DNA from: Actinomycetes bacterium
GTDB taxonomy: Bacteria; Actinomycetota; Coriobacteriia; Coriobacteriales; Eggerthellaceae
Reading direction: 5' to 3'
DNA length: 64,000 nt
NCBI GenBank assembly: GCA_023429565.1
Contig: JAEZDJ010000112.1
Coordinates: 5,956-69,955, forward strand
The notes under the pieces are model-generated. The model was not told the origin of the DNA and did no database searches. It saw only the letters and a list, made by a program, of their open reading frames with translations. The position numbers were made by a program, and so were the translations under genes. Shown here one piece after another: positions 51,499-60,173 of the stretch (position 1 is its first letter; each line of letters opens with the position of its first letter).

Positions 51499-52431
51499 CT
51501 AGAAGAACACCTTCGCCGCGTGTTCGTAGAAGTCTTCGCATTGATAGCGGAGCAGCACGGTGGGTGCGCTCCCCCTGCTGATTCGCACACGTTCGACCGG
51601 GCGGTCGAAGGAGAGCAGGTCTCCGTCAACGAACAGCGTCGCATCACGGGCGTCGGCATTCTGCGACAGGTCCATCTCCACCACGTCGTTGCTCGACGTC
51701 ACGATGGCACGCGAATGCAACGTGTGCGGGGCAAGCGGCACCACCACCAGCCCGCTGAAGCCAGGAGCCACCAGCGGGCCGCCTGCGGACAGCGCGTACG
51801 CCGTGGATCCCGTGGCCGTGGCAACCACCAGCCCGTCGCCCCGCATGTCGGCAATGTGGGCATCCGAGATGTCGAGGCCGAAATCGATGATGCGCCCGTT
51901 TGCCCCGCGTGTTGCGGTCAGCTCGTTAAGCGCGAAGAAGGTGCGCCCGGGCACGCCCTCGTCGCCCAGCCCATCGAAGTACCCGTCGCCCTCCTCGCAA
52001 TCGCCCTCGTCGGAAACGGGAGCGGGATCAACCTCGTCGTCCCCCTCGCACACCACGTCGATGCGCAGGTTCGTGCGCCGTTCGGCCACCACGTCGCCGG
52101 CCAGCGCAGCCGCCACGATGGCCACGACGCCGGCATCGCTGGCATTCGCCAAAAAGCCCAGCCGCCCGAAGTTGATGCCCAGAATGGGAACGCCCGAAGT
52201 GCCGATCTGGCGGGCCGTGCGCAGGATGGTGCCGTCGCCACCGAGCACGACCGCCATGTCGACGCCCGAGGCGAGCGCCTTGTTCAATTGCGCATGATCG
52301 CACCGTGCCGTAAGTTCGGAGGAATCGACGAGCGTGTATTCCAAGGACTGCGTGGCCGCATACGCCGCCAACAACAGGGAGGCATCGATGGCCTGCGAGT
52401 TGGAGTTATTGCGTACGATGAGAATATGCAT
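51499..52431 (-). CDS. nadK: NAD kinase
   Basis: NAD kinase makes NADP from NAD. In the 310-residue protein GGDGT is at residues 64-68, NELT at 169-172, and the second diagnostic block GDGLVVATATGSTAYALSAGGPLV near 198-221. Between them an acidic insertion (about residues 129-162, very rich in Asp/Glu/Gly) separates two strands of the N-terminal domain; most NAD kinases lack this. I use the ATG at 52431; the longer frame to 52797 overlaps murJ on the other strand and is rejected. Divergent from murJ. Confidence 0.93.
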   Translation of the reverse strand: MHILIVRNNSNSQAIDASLLLAAYAATQSLEYTLVDSSELTARCDHAQLNKALASGVDMAVVLGGDGTILRTARQIGTSGVPILGINFGRLGFLANASDAGVVAIVAAALAGDVVAERRTNLRIDVVCEGDDEVDPAPVSDEGDCEEGDGYFDGLGDEGVPGRTFFALNELTATRGANGRIIDFGLDISDAHIADMRGDGLVVATATGSTAYALSAGGPLVAPGFSGLVVVPLAPHTLHSRAIVTSSNDVVEMDLSQNADARDATLFVDGDLLSFDRPVERVRISRGSAPTVLLRYQCEDFYEHAAKVFF

Positions 52432-52496
52432 GAGGCTCTTCTTTCCGAGTTTGCTATGATGAGCTATTATATCCAAGCGCGAGGAAGCATCCGTCC

Positions 52497-54506
52497 ATGT
52501 CAGACAAGCTCGCACGAGCTCAACATACGCGCGTTTCCAATCCGGGAGAAACGTCAAAGCTGTACGTCGGAGGACGGCACGCCGGGACGGATCGAACGAG
52601 GGACGCCTCGGCGGAAACCAAGCGTCCGGCAGCACGGCATTCTCGGCAAACCCCTTCCTCCCGCCCGACGGCGGAAGTCGAATCCGCCCCAGTTCCGCAG
52701 CCGGCACCCTATCCCCCCAGCGGCGAACAGCCCGAGAAGGGCTTTGCATCCGGAGCCCATGCGGCACCCAGCCCCTCCGTCGCCCCCAGGCGCTCACGTC
52801 CCCTGGCCACCGCCGACCCCGGCTCGACAGCCGACATTCCCATCATTGGCAAGCATCTGGGAACCGACAGGACGCTTGTGCGCGCAAGCCGGCCCGAGCC
52901 AGAGGACACCGCGACGTCGGTCGGTTTCTCGGCGGCACTCATAAGCGTGTGCGTCCTGCTTTCCCGCATCACGGGATTCGCCCGCACGTGGGTCATGGCC
53001 TTCGCCCTTGGCTCGACGCTGCTCGCCAGTTCCTACCAAGTCGCAAACAACCTGCCCACCATGCTCTACGAACTGGTGGCTGGCGGCATGCTGGTCACGG
53101 CCTTTCTGCCCGTCTACCTCTCCATCAAGAAGAAGCTCGGGCAGGAGCGATCCAACGAGTACGCCTCGAACCTGCTCACCATCGTCGTGCTGTTCTTGGC
53201 GGTGGTCGCAGTGCTCTGCATGGCCTTCCCCTCCGTTATAATCTACACGCAGAGCTTCTATTCCGATCAAGCCGAGATGGCTCAATCGGTGTTCTTCTTC
53301 CAGTTCTTCGCCATTCAAATCGTATTCTACGGCGCAAGCGCCATCGTGTCCGGCCTGCTGAACGCAAACCGCGACTACCTCTGGTCATCCATCGCGCCGG
53401 TCGCAAACAACGTCATCGTCATTGCAACCTTCCTGCTCTTTGCAGCAGTGGCGCCGCAAAACCAGGAGCTTGCGCTCTACATCATCGCCATCGGCAATCC
53501 GCTCGGGGTGTTCGTGCAGATGGCCATTCAGCTTCCGGCGCTCAAGCGCAACGGGATACGCATGAGGCCACGGGTGAATTTCCGCGATCCGGCACTGCGG
53601 GAGACGCTGTCCATCGGCATTCCGGCCGTGTTCGTCATGCTGTGCTCGTTCGCCGTCGTGTCGGTGCAGACCGCCGCTTCCTACAGCTTCGCCGACAACG
53701 GGCCTTCGGTGCTCTACTACGCTCGCCAGTGGTTCATGCTCCCCTATTCCCTTCTGGCCATCCCCATCACCACAGCCATGTTCACCGAACTTGCCGACAT
53801 GCAGAGCGAAGGCAACGTCGAGGGCGTGAAGCGAGGCATCGTCAGCGGCACGAGCCAGATCCTGTTTTTCATGGTCCCGTTCGCGCTGTATCTGATCGTG
53901 TTCTCCGTCCCCCTCGTGACCGTGTACAATGCCGGCGCCTTCACCACCGAAAACGTCGTGAGCATTGCCGGCTATCTTGGCGTGTTCGCCTGCGCGCTGC
54001 CGTTCTATGGCGTGAACACCTATCTGCAGAAGATATTCAGCGGCCTGAGGAAGATGGGCATATTCGCCGGTTTCAACTTTGCAGCCGGTGCGGTGCAGGT
54101 CGGCCTGACCATGTTCGCGGCGGCCAATACCGACCGATTTTCCCTCACGAGCATCGCCGCGGCGGAAATCGTGTTCTATCTGGTGGCCGACATCTGCCTC
54201 TTTGCCTACCTGCGCCGACACCTGGGCCCGTTCGGGTTGCGGTCGATGGCGAAGGCCTGCGTTTCTGGACTCGTCTTCGGTGGCCTGGGCGCAGCAACCG
54301 GCTTTGGCGTGCTGTTCGCCCTCGAAACGTTCGTGGCGCCCCTCTCAGGCTCCATCGCGCAGGCGTTTGGCTACGTGGTTGCGGGAGGCTTGGCGAGCCT
54401 GGCGGTGACCTTCGGCTTGGCCATCAGGCTCCACGTGCCCGAGGCGGCCTTTGCCGGCACCCTCATAGGCAAGGTGCGCAACCGCTTTGCGCGTTCGAAC
54501 GCCTGA
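52497..54506 (+). CDS. murJ: Lipid II flippase MurJ with long cytoplasmic N-terminal extension
   Basis: MurJ flips lipid II across the membrane for peptidoglycan synthesis. From about residue 140 onward the 669-residue protein is a 14-helix MOP exporter: SRITGFARTWVMAFALG, then NLPTMLYELVAGGMLVTAFLPVY near 185 and SGLLNANRDYLWSSIAPVANN near 285. The first 140 residues are hydrophilic and Pro/Ser/Arg-rich; within them HAGTDRT (28-34) and HLGTDRT (120-126) are near-repeats. GAGGAAG lies 9 nt before the ATG. It is divergent from nadK; the 65-bp gap must hold both promoters. Confidence 0.93.
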   Translation: MSDKLARAQHTRVSNPGETSKLYVGGRHAGTDRTRDASAETKRPAARHSRQTPSSRPTAEVESAPVPQPAPYPPSGEQPEKGFASGAHAAPSPSVAPRRSRPLATADPGSTADIPIIGKHLGTDRTLVRASRPEPEDTATSVGFSAALISVCVLLSRITGFARTWVMAFALGSTLLASSYQVANNLPTMLYELVAGGMLVTAFLPVYLSIKKKLGQERSNEYASNLLTIVVLFLAVVAVLCMAFPSVIIYTQSFYSDQAEMAQSVFFFQFFAIQIVFYGASAIVSGLLNANRDYLWSSIAPVANNVIVIATFLLFAAVAPQNQELALYIIAIGNPLGVFVQMAIQLPALKRNGIRMRPRVNFRDPALRETLSIGIPAVFVMLCSFAVVSVQTAASYSFADNGPSVLYYARQWFMLPYSLLAIPITTAMFTELADMQSEGNVEGVKRGIVSGTSQILFFMVPFALYLIVFSVPLVTVYNAGAFTTENVVSIAGYLGVFACALPFYGVNTYLQKIFSGLRKMGIFAGFNFAAGAVQVGLTMFAAANTDRFSLTSIAAAEIVFYLVADICLFAYLRRHLGPFGLRSMAKACVSGLVFGGLGAATGFGVLFALETFVAPLSGSIAQAFGYVVAGGLASLAVTFGLAIRLHVPEAAFAGTLIGKVRNRFARSNA

Positions 54507-54573
54507 CGGGACACCGCATGGATGATGCAGGTGCCTTTCAGATGTACCGGTCGAGGAACCTCTGATATATCCT

Positions 54574-54605
54574 CTTTCCCTGTCGGGCATGCCCGACAGG
54601 GAAAG
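54574..54605. terminator. Perfect 32-bp palindrome between murJ and pdxT
   Basis: The 32-bp segment is its own reverse complement, centred on GGGCATGCCC with arms beginning CTTTCCCTGTC. It lies between the convergent murJ and pdxT genes and could terminate both, with the stem-end A and T runs giving a weak U-tract. A protein-binding palindrome is an alternative. Confidence 0.65.
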
Positions 54606-54624
54606 CCGGCAAAGACCCGAGCGG

Positions 54625-55335
54625 TCATCTGGCCGTGCAAATCTCCCTGACGAAATACTCATGCACGCGCGCATCCCCGGTGAGCTCGGGATGGAAGGCC
54701 GTGGCAAGCACCGATCCCTGCCGCACGGCCACAATCCGGGTCTCGCCATCAGCCTGCACATCCGCCCCTGGACCTTCGGAAACCGCTCCGTCCCCCCAAC
54801 AGGCTGCGGCCGCCCCAGCATTCCGGCAAGCCGCATCGACCGGCGTCCCAACATCAAACGGGGCGGTCACGGCGTCCCTCTGCACGGTCGCGAGCACCTG
54901 GACGTCCGAACCCGCCGCAACCACAAAGGGGGCCCGGATGAACGTCATGGGAACGATGCCGATCCTTCCAAAGGCCCCCTCCGTCCGAAAGCTGCCCAGC
55001 TGCCTGCCGAAGGCATTGCGGCGCACGACGACATCCAGAACGGGCAGGCAGCCTGCACCGCGCCCCTCCACCTCCCGAGCCAGCATGATCATGCCAGCAC
55101 AGGTGCCAAAAACCGGCAGGCCGTCAGCGATCGCGCGGCCGAGGGGTTCCGCGAGGGCGCGATCATGAAGAAGCTTGGCCATGACCGTGCTCTCGCCTCC
55201 GGGAATGACAAGCCCATCCAGATCATCGCTCAAATCCCTGGGCTGCCTCACCTCGACGCAGGATGCCCCCAAACCAGCCAAGGCCCTCTCATGCTCGGCA
55301 AAGGCTCCCTGAAGCGCCAGCACGCCGATGCGCAT
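54625..55335 (-). CDS. pdxT: Pyridoxal 5'-phosphate synthase glutaminase subunit
   Basis: PdxT releases ammonia from glutamine and passes it to PdxS. The 236-residue protein has IGVLALQGAFAEHERAL, VIPGGESTVMAKLL near residue 46, the nucleophilic Cys in VFGTCAGMIMLA near 77, and the His/Glu pair in TAFHPELTGD near 214. It is longer than many PdxT proteins because of an Ala/Gly-rich insertion around 155-185. The ATG at 55335 lies 4 bp beyond the pdxS stop; AGGGGA is within the pdxS end. Confidence 0.94.
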   Translation of the reverse strand: MRIGVLALQGAFAEHERALAGLGASCVEVRQPRDLSDDLDGLVIPGGESTVMAKLLHDRALAEPLGRAIADGLPVFGTCAGMIMLAREVEGRGAGCLPVLDVVVRRNAFGRQLGSFRTEGAFGRIGIVPMTFIRAPFVVAAGSDVQVLATVQRDAVTAPFDVGTPVDAACRNAGAAAACWGDGAVSEGPGADVQADGETRIVAVRQGSVLATAFHPELTGDARVHEYFVREICTAR

Positions 55336-55339
55336 GAGG

Positions 55340-56215
55340 TCACTGTCCCCTTTCGGCCATGATGAGTTCAATCTCGGCCTCGTTTATGCCAACCATGGCC
55401 TCCCCCAGCCCTTCGGAAACGCCGGCGATCAAGGCAGCGTCGCCAAAGTTGGTCACCGCCTGTACAATGGCTGCGGCACGACGTGCCGGATTGCCCGACT
55501 TGAAAATGCCCGACCCCACGAACACGCCCTCGGCACCCAGCTGCATCATGAGCGCTGCGTCAGCCGGCGTCGCAATGCCGCCCGCAGCAAAGTTGACGAC
55601 GGGAAGGCTTCCCTGAGCAGCCACAGCCCTAACCAGATCCAGGGGTGCCCCCAGTCGCTTGGCGGCCTCGTTGAGCTCATCGGGACGGCAGGCGGAAAGC
55701 TCGCGGATGCCTTCGTTCATCGTGCGCATATGGCGCACGGCCTGCACGACGTCACCGGTGCCAGGCTCCCCCTTCGTGCGTATCATGGCAGCGCCTTCTC
55801 CAATGCGCCGCAGTGCCTCGCCCAAATCCCGCGCTCCGCACACGAACGGCGCGCGAAAAGACCGCTTGTCAATGTGGTAGGTGTCGTCAGCGGGAGACAG
55901 CACTTCGCTCTCGTCGATATAATCGATGTCGAGAGCCTCGAGCAGCTGAGCTTCGACGAAATGCCCGATGCGACATTTAGCCATGACGGGAATGGAAACC
56001 GCACGCTGTATGTCCTTGATCAACTGCGGGTCACTCATGCGGGAGACGCCGCCAGCCGATCGGATGTCAGCAGGGATGCGCTCCAGAGCCATGACGGCGC
56101 ATGCTCCGGCCTCCTCGGCGATGCGTGCCTGCTCCGGCGTGGTCACATCCATGATCACGCCTCCCTTGAGCATCTGCGCAAGGTTTCTGTTCAATTCGTA
56201 TTGCTGCTCGTCCAT
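55340..56215 (-). CDS. pdxS: Pyridoxal 5'-phosphate synthase subunit PdxS
   Basis: PdxS builds PLP from ribose-5-phosphate, glyceraldehyde-3-phosphate and ammonia. The 291-residue protein has MLKGGVIMDVTTPEQARIAEEAGACAVMALERIPADIR with the first catalytic Lys, VMAKCRIGHFVEAQLLEALDIDYIDESEVL with the second near 80, RTKGEPGTGDVVQAVRHMR and FAAGGIATPADAALMMQLGAEGVFVGSGIF. I use the ATG at 56215 with AAGGAAG about 10 nt upstream. It forms an operon with pdxT and diverges from the MocR-type regulator. Confidence 0.96.
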   Translation of the reverse strand: MDEQQYELNRNLAQMLKGGVIMDVTTPEQARIAEEAGACAVMALERIPADIRSAGGVSRMSDPQLIKDIQRAVSIPVMAKCRIGHFVEAQLLEALDIDYIDESEVLSPADDTYHIDKRSFRAPFVCGARDLGEALRRIGEGAAMIRTKGEPGTGDVVQAVRHMRTMNEGIRELSACRPDELNEAAKRLGAPLDLVRAVAAQGSLPVVNFAAGGIATPADAALMMQLGAEGVFVGSGIFKSGNPARRAAAIVQAVTNFGDAALIAGVSEGLGEAMVGINEAEIELIMAERGQ

Positions 56216-56298
56216 TGTCTTCGGCTTCCTTTCCACATGGTTTCCTTCACGCCGGGCAGGGAGGGATTCGCTCCCGTCCCCAAGACAGATAACCTCAT

Positions 56299-56348
56299 AT
56301 CTGGTATGGTTACAATGACCAGATTGATTATTTCTTACCAGACCAGAT
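56299..56348. repeat. ACCAGAT repeats between pdxS and pdxR-like gene
   Basis: ATCTGGT (56299-56305), ACCAGAT (56318-56324), ACCAGA (56337-56342) and ACCAGAT (56342-56348) sit in the 223-bp divergent region; the first is inverted relative to the others and the direct copies are 19-24 bp apart. PdxR/MocR regulators bind such mixed direct and inverted repeats, so this is the likely operator. Confidence 0.6.
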
Positions 56349-56438
56349 TTGATGCAGCAGAGGCAAGGGGCAGGGATTTCAAAACGATTCCCCCTCAATC
56401 GCCCAACCGCCAAGGAGGCCAGAAGAAAGGGATACGCC

Positions 56439-57962
56439 ATGTTGACGCCATCGCTCACCGCAGACGCAGGCACGCCCCTCTACGAGCAGCTCTACCGTCA
56501 CATACGGTCATGCATCGAGAACGGGGAGCTCGCCGGCAACGACCGTCTTCCCTCCCGGCGAAACCTCGCCGAACATGCCCACATCAGCCCCTTTACGGTT
56601 GATAACGCCTACCGGCAGCTCCTGGCCGAGGGATATGTGTACACGGTGCCAAAAAGAGGTTACTTCGTCTGCGACCTGCCGCCCATGATTGCCTCGGAAA
56701 GATGCCAGAAGCCAAGCGGAAGCAGGATAAGAAGCAAGGAGGACGCCGAAGGAAGCGGGTGTGGCGCCCGTGATTCCAGCGGGACCGGCCTGCAGCGCCA
56801 GCCCGATCCCACAACGTCTCCATCGCAGCCCCAAGGCATGCCCGCCGCAGCGGATCCGCAGGAACGTCCCCCATCGGATGAGGCAATCCGCTACGATCTG
56901 AAGACCAACGCCGTCGACATCACGCATTTTCCCTACTCCGTGTGGAGCCGCCTCATGCGCGAGTGCATGCGGGAAAATCCCGCCTCCCTGCTTGCCGCCG
57001 GCGATCCCGAAGGAGATGAGGGACTGCGCCGGGAGATAGCCCACTACCTCCATGCGTTTCGGGGCATGGAGGTCGATCCTAGCCGAATCGTCGTCGGAGC
57101 AGGCACCGAATACCTCATCGGGCTGATCACCGAGCTCGTTGCGGAAGCGTCAGTGGCCTTCGAGGACCCGGGATACGACAAGATCCCCCGCCTGCTCGCA
57201 GCCCGCCATGTTGCAGGCTATCCCGTCCCGGTTGACGATGACGGCATTCGTGTCGACGAGCTCGAACGCACGCCCGCCTCCCTTGTCGTCGTCACGCCGT
57301 CGAATCACTTCCCCACCGGAGCCGTGATGGGCATAGGCCGCCGCACCCGTCTCCTGGACTGGGCCTCACAAGGTCGGCGCTACATCATCGAGGACGACTT
57401 TGACAGCGAGTTCCGCTTCGTGCGCAGGCCCATACCGACGCTGCACAGCCTCGACCGGGGAGATAACGTCATCTACCTCAACTCGTTCGCCACCACCCTG
57501 ACGCCATCACTGCGCATCGCCTACCTGGTGTTGCCCTTGGATCTCATGGATGATTACCGCACCCGCCTGAGATTCTACTCGTCCACCGTCTCGCGGTTCG
57601 AGCAGCTCACGCTCAAACGGTTCCTGGAGCGCGGCTATTACGAGCGCCACCTCAACCGCATGAGAGGACTGTACAAAGCCCGGAAAAGCGCGTTTCTGGA
57701 CGAATTGAAGCCCCTGGGAGACCAGCTTGCGACGAAGGGACAGGATGCGGGGCTCCATCTGGTGTTGACGATGCCCCGCCTGACAGAGGAGAACCTCGTG
57801 AACCTCTCCCGGGCGCAGGGAGTGGGCGTGAGGCCGCTCTCGCGCTCCTATGCGGGAACCGCCCCTGAGACGCACGCAGTCGTCGCCGGATACGCCGGCT
57901 TCCAGGAAGAAGAGCTGCGTCAAGCGGCGAGGCTTCTCGTTGAAGCCTGGAGCGAAGGCTAG
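56439..57962 (+). CDS. pdxR: MocR/PdxR-like GntR-aminotransferase regulator lacking the PLP lysine
   Basis: A 507-residue regulator. A GntR winged helix is at residues 8-80 (GTPLYEQLYRHIRSCIENGELAGNDRLPSRRNLAEHAHISPFTVDNAYRQLLAEGYVYT). A polar linker spans about 88-150, and the rest is a fold-type I aminotransferase domain (GAGTEYLIGLI, VAFEDPGYDKIPRLL, VTPSNHFPTGAVMGIGRR, IIEDDFDSEFRF). At the Schiff-base position the usual FSKTL reads FATTL, so residue 352 is Thr, not Lys. The ATG at 56439 has AAAGGGA six bases upstream; earlier in-frame starts lie within the operator repeats. Being divergent from pdxST it probably regulates PLP synthesis. Confidence 0.88.
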   Translation: MLTPSLTADAGTPLYEQLYRHIRSCIENGELAGNDRLPSRRNLAEHAHISPFTVDNAYRQLLAEGYVYTVPKRGYFVCDLPPMIASERCQKPSGSRIRSKEDAEGSGCGARDSSGTGLQRQPDPTTSPSQPQGMPAAADPQERPPSDEAIRYDLKTNAVDITHFPYSVWSRLMRECMRENPASLLAAGDPEGDEGLRREIAHYLHAFRGMEVDPSRIVVGAGTEYLIGLITELVAEASVAFEDPGYDKIPRLLAARHVAGYPVPVDDDGIRVDELERTPASLVVVTPSNHFPTGAVMGIGRRTRLLDWASQGRRYIIEDDFDSEFRFVRRPIPTLHSLDRGDNVIYLNSFATTLTPSLRIAYLVLPLDLMDDYRTRLRFYSSTVSRFEQLTLKRFLERGYYERHLNRMRGLYKARKSAFLDELKPLGDQLATKGQDAGLHLVLTMPRLTEENLVNLSRAQGVGVRPLSRSYAGTAPETHAVVAGYAGFQEEELRQAARLLVEAWSEG

Positions 57963-57989
57963 CCCGTCCGCCTCCAGGCGAGCCTTCGC
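57952..57989. terminator. Hairpin between convergent pdxR-like gene and asnB
   Basis: GCGAAGGCT (57952-57960) pairs with AGCCTTCGC (57981-57989), and inside it CGCCT/AGGCG (57969-57980) forms a second stem. It spans the pdxR stop codon region. No good T-run on either side; probably a bidirectional terminator. Confidence 0.45.
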
Positions 57990-58000
57990 AGGCGCAGGGG

Positions 58001-59971
58001 CTACGCCTCGGAAGCCACCTTTGTCTTGGGAGCGAGCTTCTCGCTTGACGCGCCGAAGAACACCTCATGCCAGCAGAGGAAGCAGTAGATGTTCCAGATG
58101 CGCATCATCTTGAGCTTGGAGCGGCCCTCGGTGGTGGAGAAATCCGCGCTGCGGTGATCGTCAAGCATCTTGACCAGGTAATCCACGTTGAAGAACTCGT
58201 GAGCCGCCTCCCCCGTGAACGCCTCCTTGATGCGATTGTAGTAGAGGTCGGTCTGCAACCACACGGTGAGCGGCGTGATGAAAGGCTGCTTGGGCATGTT
58301 CGCCACCCGCTTCTGGAAGCCCAGCTTGCTTGCCGCCACGCGCAGCGCGTATTTGGAATGCTCGTCATCGACCCGGCAGGCGGTCGGCAGCTGCAGCGCC
58401 ACGTCAAGCACCTTCTTGTCCAGGAACGGGACGCGCAGCTCAAGCGACTGGGCCATGGACATCTTGTCGGCCTTGAGACAGATGTCGAAGGGCATGTAGC
58501 TGACCATGTCGACGTACTGCGTCTGAGTGATCACGTCGATGCCCTGCTTGGCCGCCTCGTCGAAGTGAGGCTTGCACCATTCCCACGGCCGGCAGGGACC
58601 CTCGTAGCCTTTGAGGACATCAGGCACCTCGTCCCACATGTAGTTCATCGAAGCGCGCTGGTAGGACTTTTCCGGACCGCCGGAGCCCCGCATGGCGAAC
58701 CGGCGGCCATGGAACGGCGGCAGCATCTCGGCGATGGTGCCGGCGGCCTCGCGCAACGGGCGGGGCACCTTGAAGTACTTCTCGAACTCGAACTGGTCAT
58801 GGTATATCCAGTAGCCGCCGAACAGCTCGTCGGCGCCTTCTCCCGACTGCACGACCTTCACCTGCTGGCGCGCGAGCTTCGACACGAAGAACAGGGGAAT
58901 GGCGCTCGGAGCGCCCAGGGGCTCGTCCATGTGGTACTGCTCGGTGGGCACGATGTCCAGAAATTCCTCGGCAGTGACCTGCGTCTCGAAGTTCGGCAGC
59001 TGCGCCCATTCGGCAAATGCCCGCGAATCGTCCAACTCGTTCAGCTTGATGTCGAAATCAGGGATGGCGTAGATCTCGGCCATCTTGTCCTCGCACCCGA
59101 TGTCATAGCCCACCGAAAAGGTCTTGACCTCGTCAGCATGCCGTCCCATGCAGTATGCGGCAAGCGAGGAGTCGATGCCGCCTGACAGGAAGCTCCCGAT
59201 TTCCACATCGGCGATCTCATGCGCCGCCACCGACTCGTCAAACGCCTCGTTCACGATGTCGGCCCATTCGTCGAGGCTCTTTGACTCGTCGATCCGGTAG
59301 GTGATGTGATAGAAGCACTCCGTCCGCACCTTGCCGTCTTCGAACACCATGAAGTGGCCGGGCAGCAGCTTGTGGACGCCTGCGAACATCGTCTGGGAAT
59401 CGTTCATGTACTCGAAGCACAGATACTGCGGCAGCATGTCGCGGTTCAATTCCTTGTGAAACGCCGGATGCGCCAGGAATGCCTTGATCTCGCTGCCGTA
59501 GATGAGGCGCCCCCCGTCATGCTGGTAATAGAGCGGCTTGATGCCAAACAGGTCGCGCGCGCACACGAGACGCCTTGCCTCGGCATCCCAGATGGCGATG
59601 GCGAACATGCCGCGCAGCTTCTCGAAAACGTCGGTTCCCCAGGCCTCGTAGCCGTGAACCACAGTCTCGGTGTCGCCCTGCGTCTTGAACTCATATCCCA
59701 GAGATTCCAGCTCGGCGCGCAGCTCCTGGAAGTTGTATATCTCGCCGTTGAACGTGACGGTCACGCTGCCGTCGGCGTTCTGCATGGGCTGGCGGCTTCC
59801 CTCGAGATCGATGATGGAAAGGCGGCGGAACCCCATCGCGATGCCGTCAGTGACGAAAAATCCTTCGTCGTCAGGTCCCCGGTGGGCAATGCGATCGGCC
59901 ATGTCCTTGACGATGGCCTCGTTCGTCTGCTGGCCGTAGTCGACGGTGGTGAATCCCACGAAACCGCACAT
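58001..59971 (-). CDS. asnB: Glutamine-dependent asparagine synthase-family amidotransferase
   Basis: A 656-residue AsnB-type enzyme. The class II glutaminase domain starts with the nucleophilic Cys2 (MCGFVGF) and has RLSIIDLEGSRQPM and FNGEIYNF. The synthetase domain has the PP-loop FLSGGIDSSLAAY near residue 255 and SGEGADELFGGY near 375. It may make asparagine, but its length matches the AsnB/LtsA group that amidates meso-diaminopimelate in peptidoglycan (MurE here is the DAP type). An AGGAG site precedes the ATG. It is divergent from an ATP-grasp ligase. Confidence 0.9.
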   Translation of the reverse strand: MCGFVGFTTVDYGQQTNEAIVKDMADRIAHRGPDDEGFFVTDGIAMGFRRLSIIDLEGSRQPMQNADGSVTVTFNGEIYNFQELRAELESLGYEFKTQGDTETVVHGYEAWGTDVFEKLRGMFAIAIWDAEARRLVCARDLFGIKPLYYQHDGGRLIYGSEIKAFLAHPAFHKELNRDMLPQYLCFEYMNDSQTMFAGVHKLLPGHFMVFEDGKVRTECFYHITYRIDESKSLDEWADIVNEAFDESVAAHEIADVEIGSFLSGGIDSSLAAYCMGRHADEVKTFSVGYDIGCEDKMAEIYAIPDFDIKLNELDDSRAFAEWAQLPNFETQVTAEEFLDIVPTEQYHMDEPLGAPSAIPLFFVSKLARQQVKVVQSGEGADELFGGYWIYHDQFEFEKYFKVPRPLREAAGTIAEMLPPFHGRRFAMRGSGGPEKSYQRASMNYMWDEVPDVLKGYEGPCRPWEWCKPHFDEAAKQGIDVITQTQYVDMVSYMPFDICLKADKMSMAQSLELRVPFLDKKVLDVALQLPTACRVDDEHSKYALRVAASKLGFQKRVANMPKQPFITPLTVWLQTDLYYNRIKEAFTGEAAHEFFNVDYLVKMLDDHRSADFSTTEGRSKLKMMRIWNIYCFLCWHEVFFGASSEKLAPKTKVASEA

Positions 59972-60173
59972 GCTGCAACTCCTGTTCTGCGTGCCGCCGG
60001 ATCTCGTCTGTCGTCGAATGCCGAAGCGGTCGTCCTCTTCTCAGTATCTCGGCCATGATACGCCAACCTGCATCGATGTGGACACTTTTCACGAAACGCG
60101 CGGGTTGCCGCTCCCCTCTGGCTTGGTATGGGATAATGGCAGGGCATCTCGATTCAAAAGGAGACCTGAGCAT

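Noticed and set aside
52949..54565. 538-residue open frame overlapping murJ in another plus-strand frame
   Set aside because: Shadow of murJ: Arg/His-rich, no hydrophobic pattern, no start signal.
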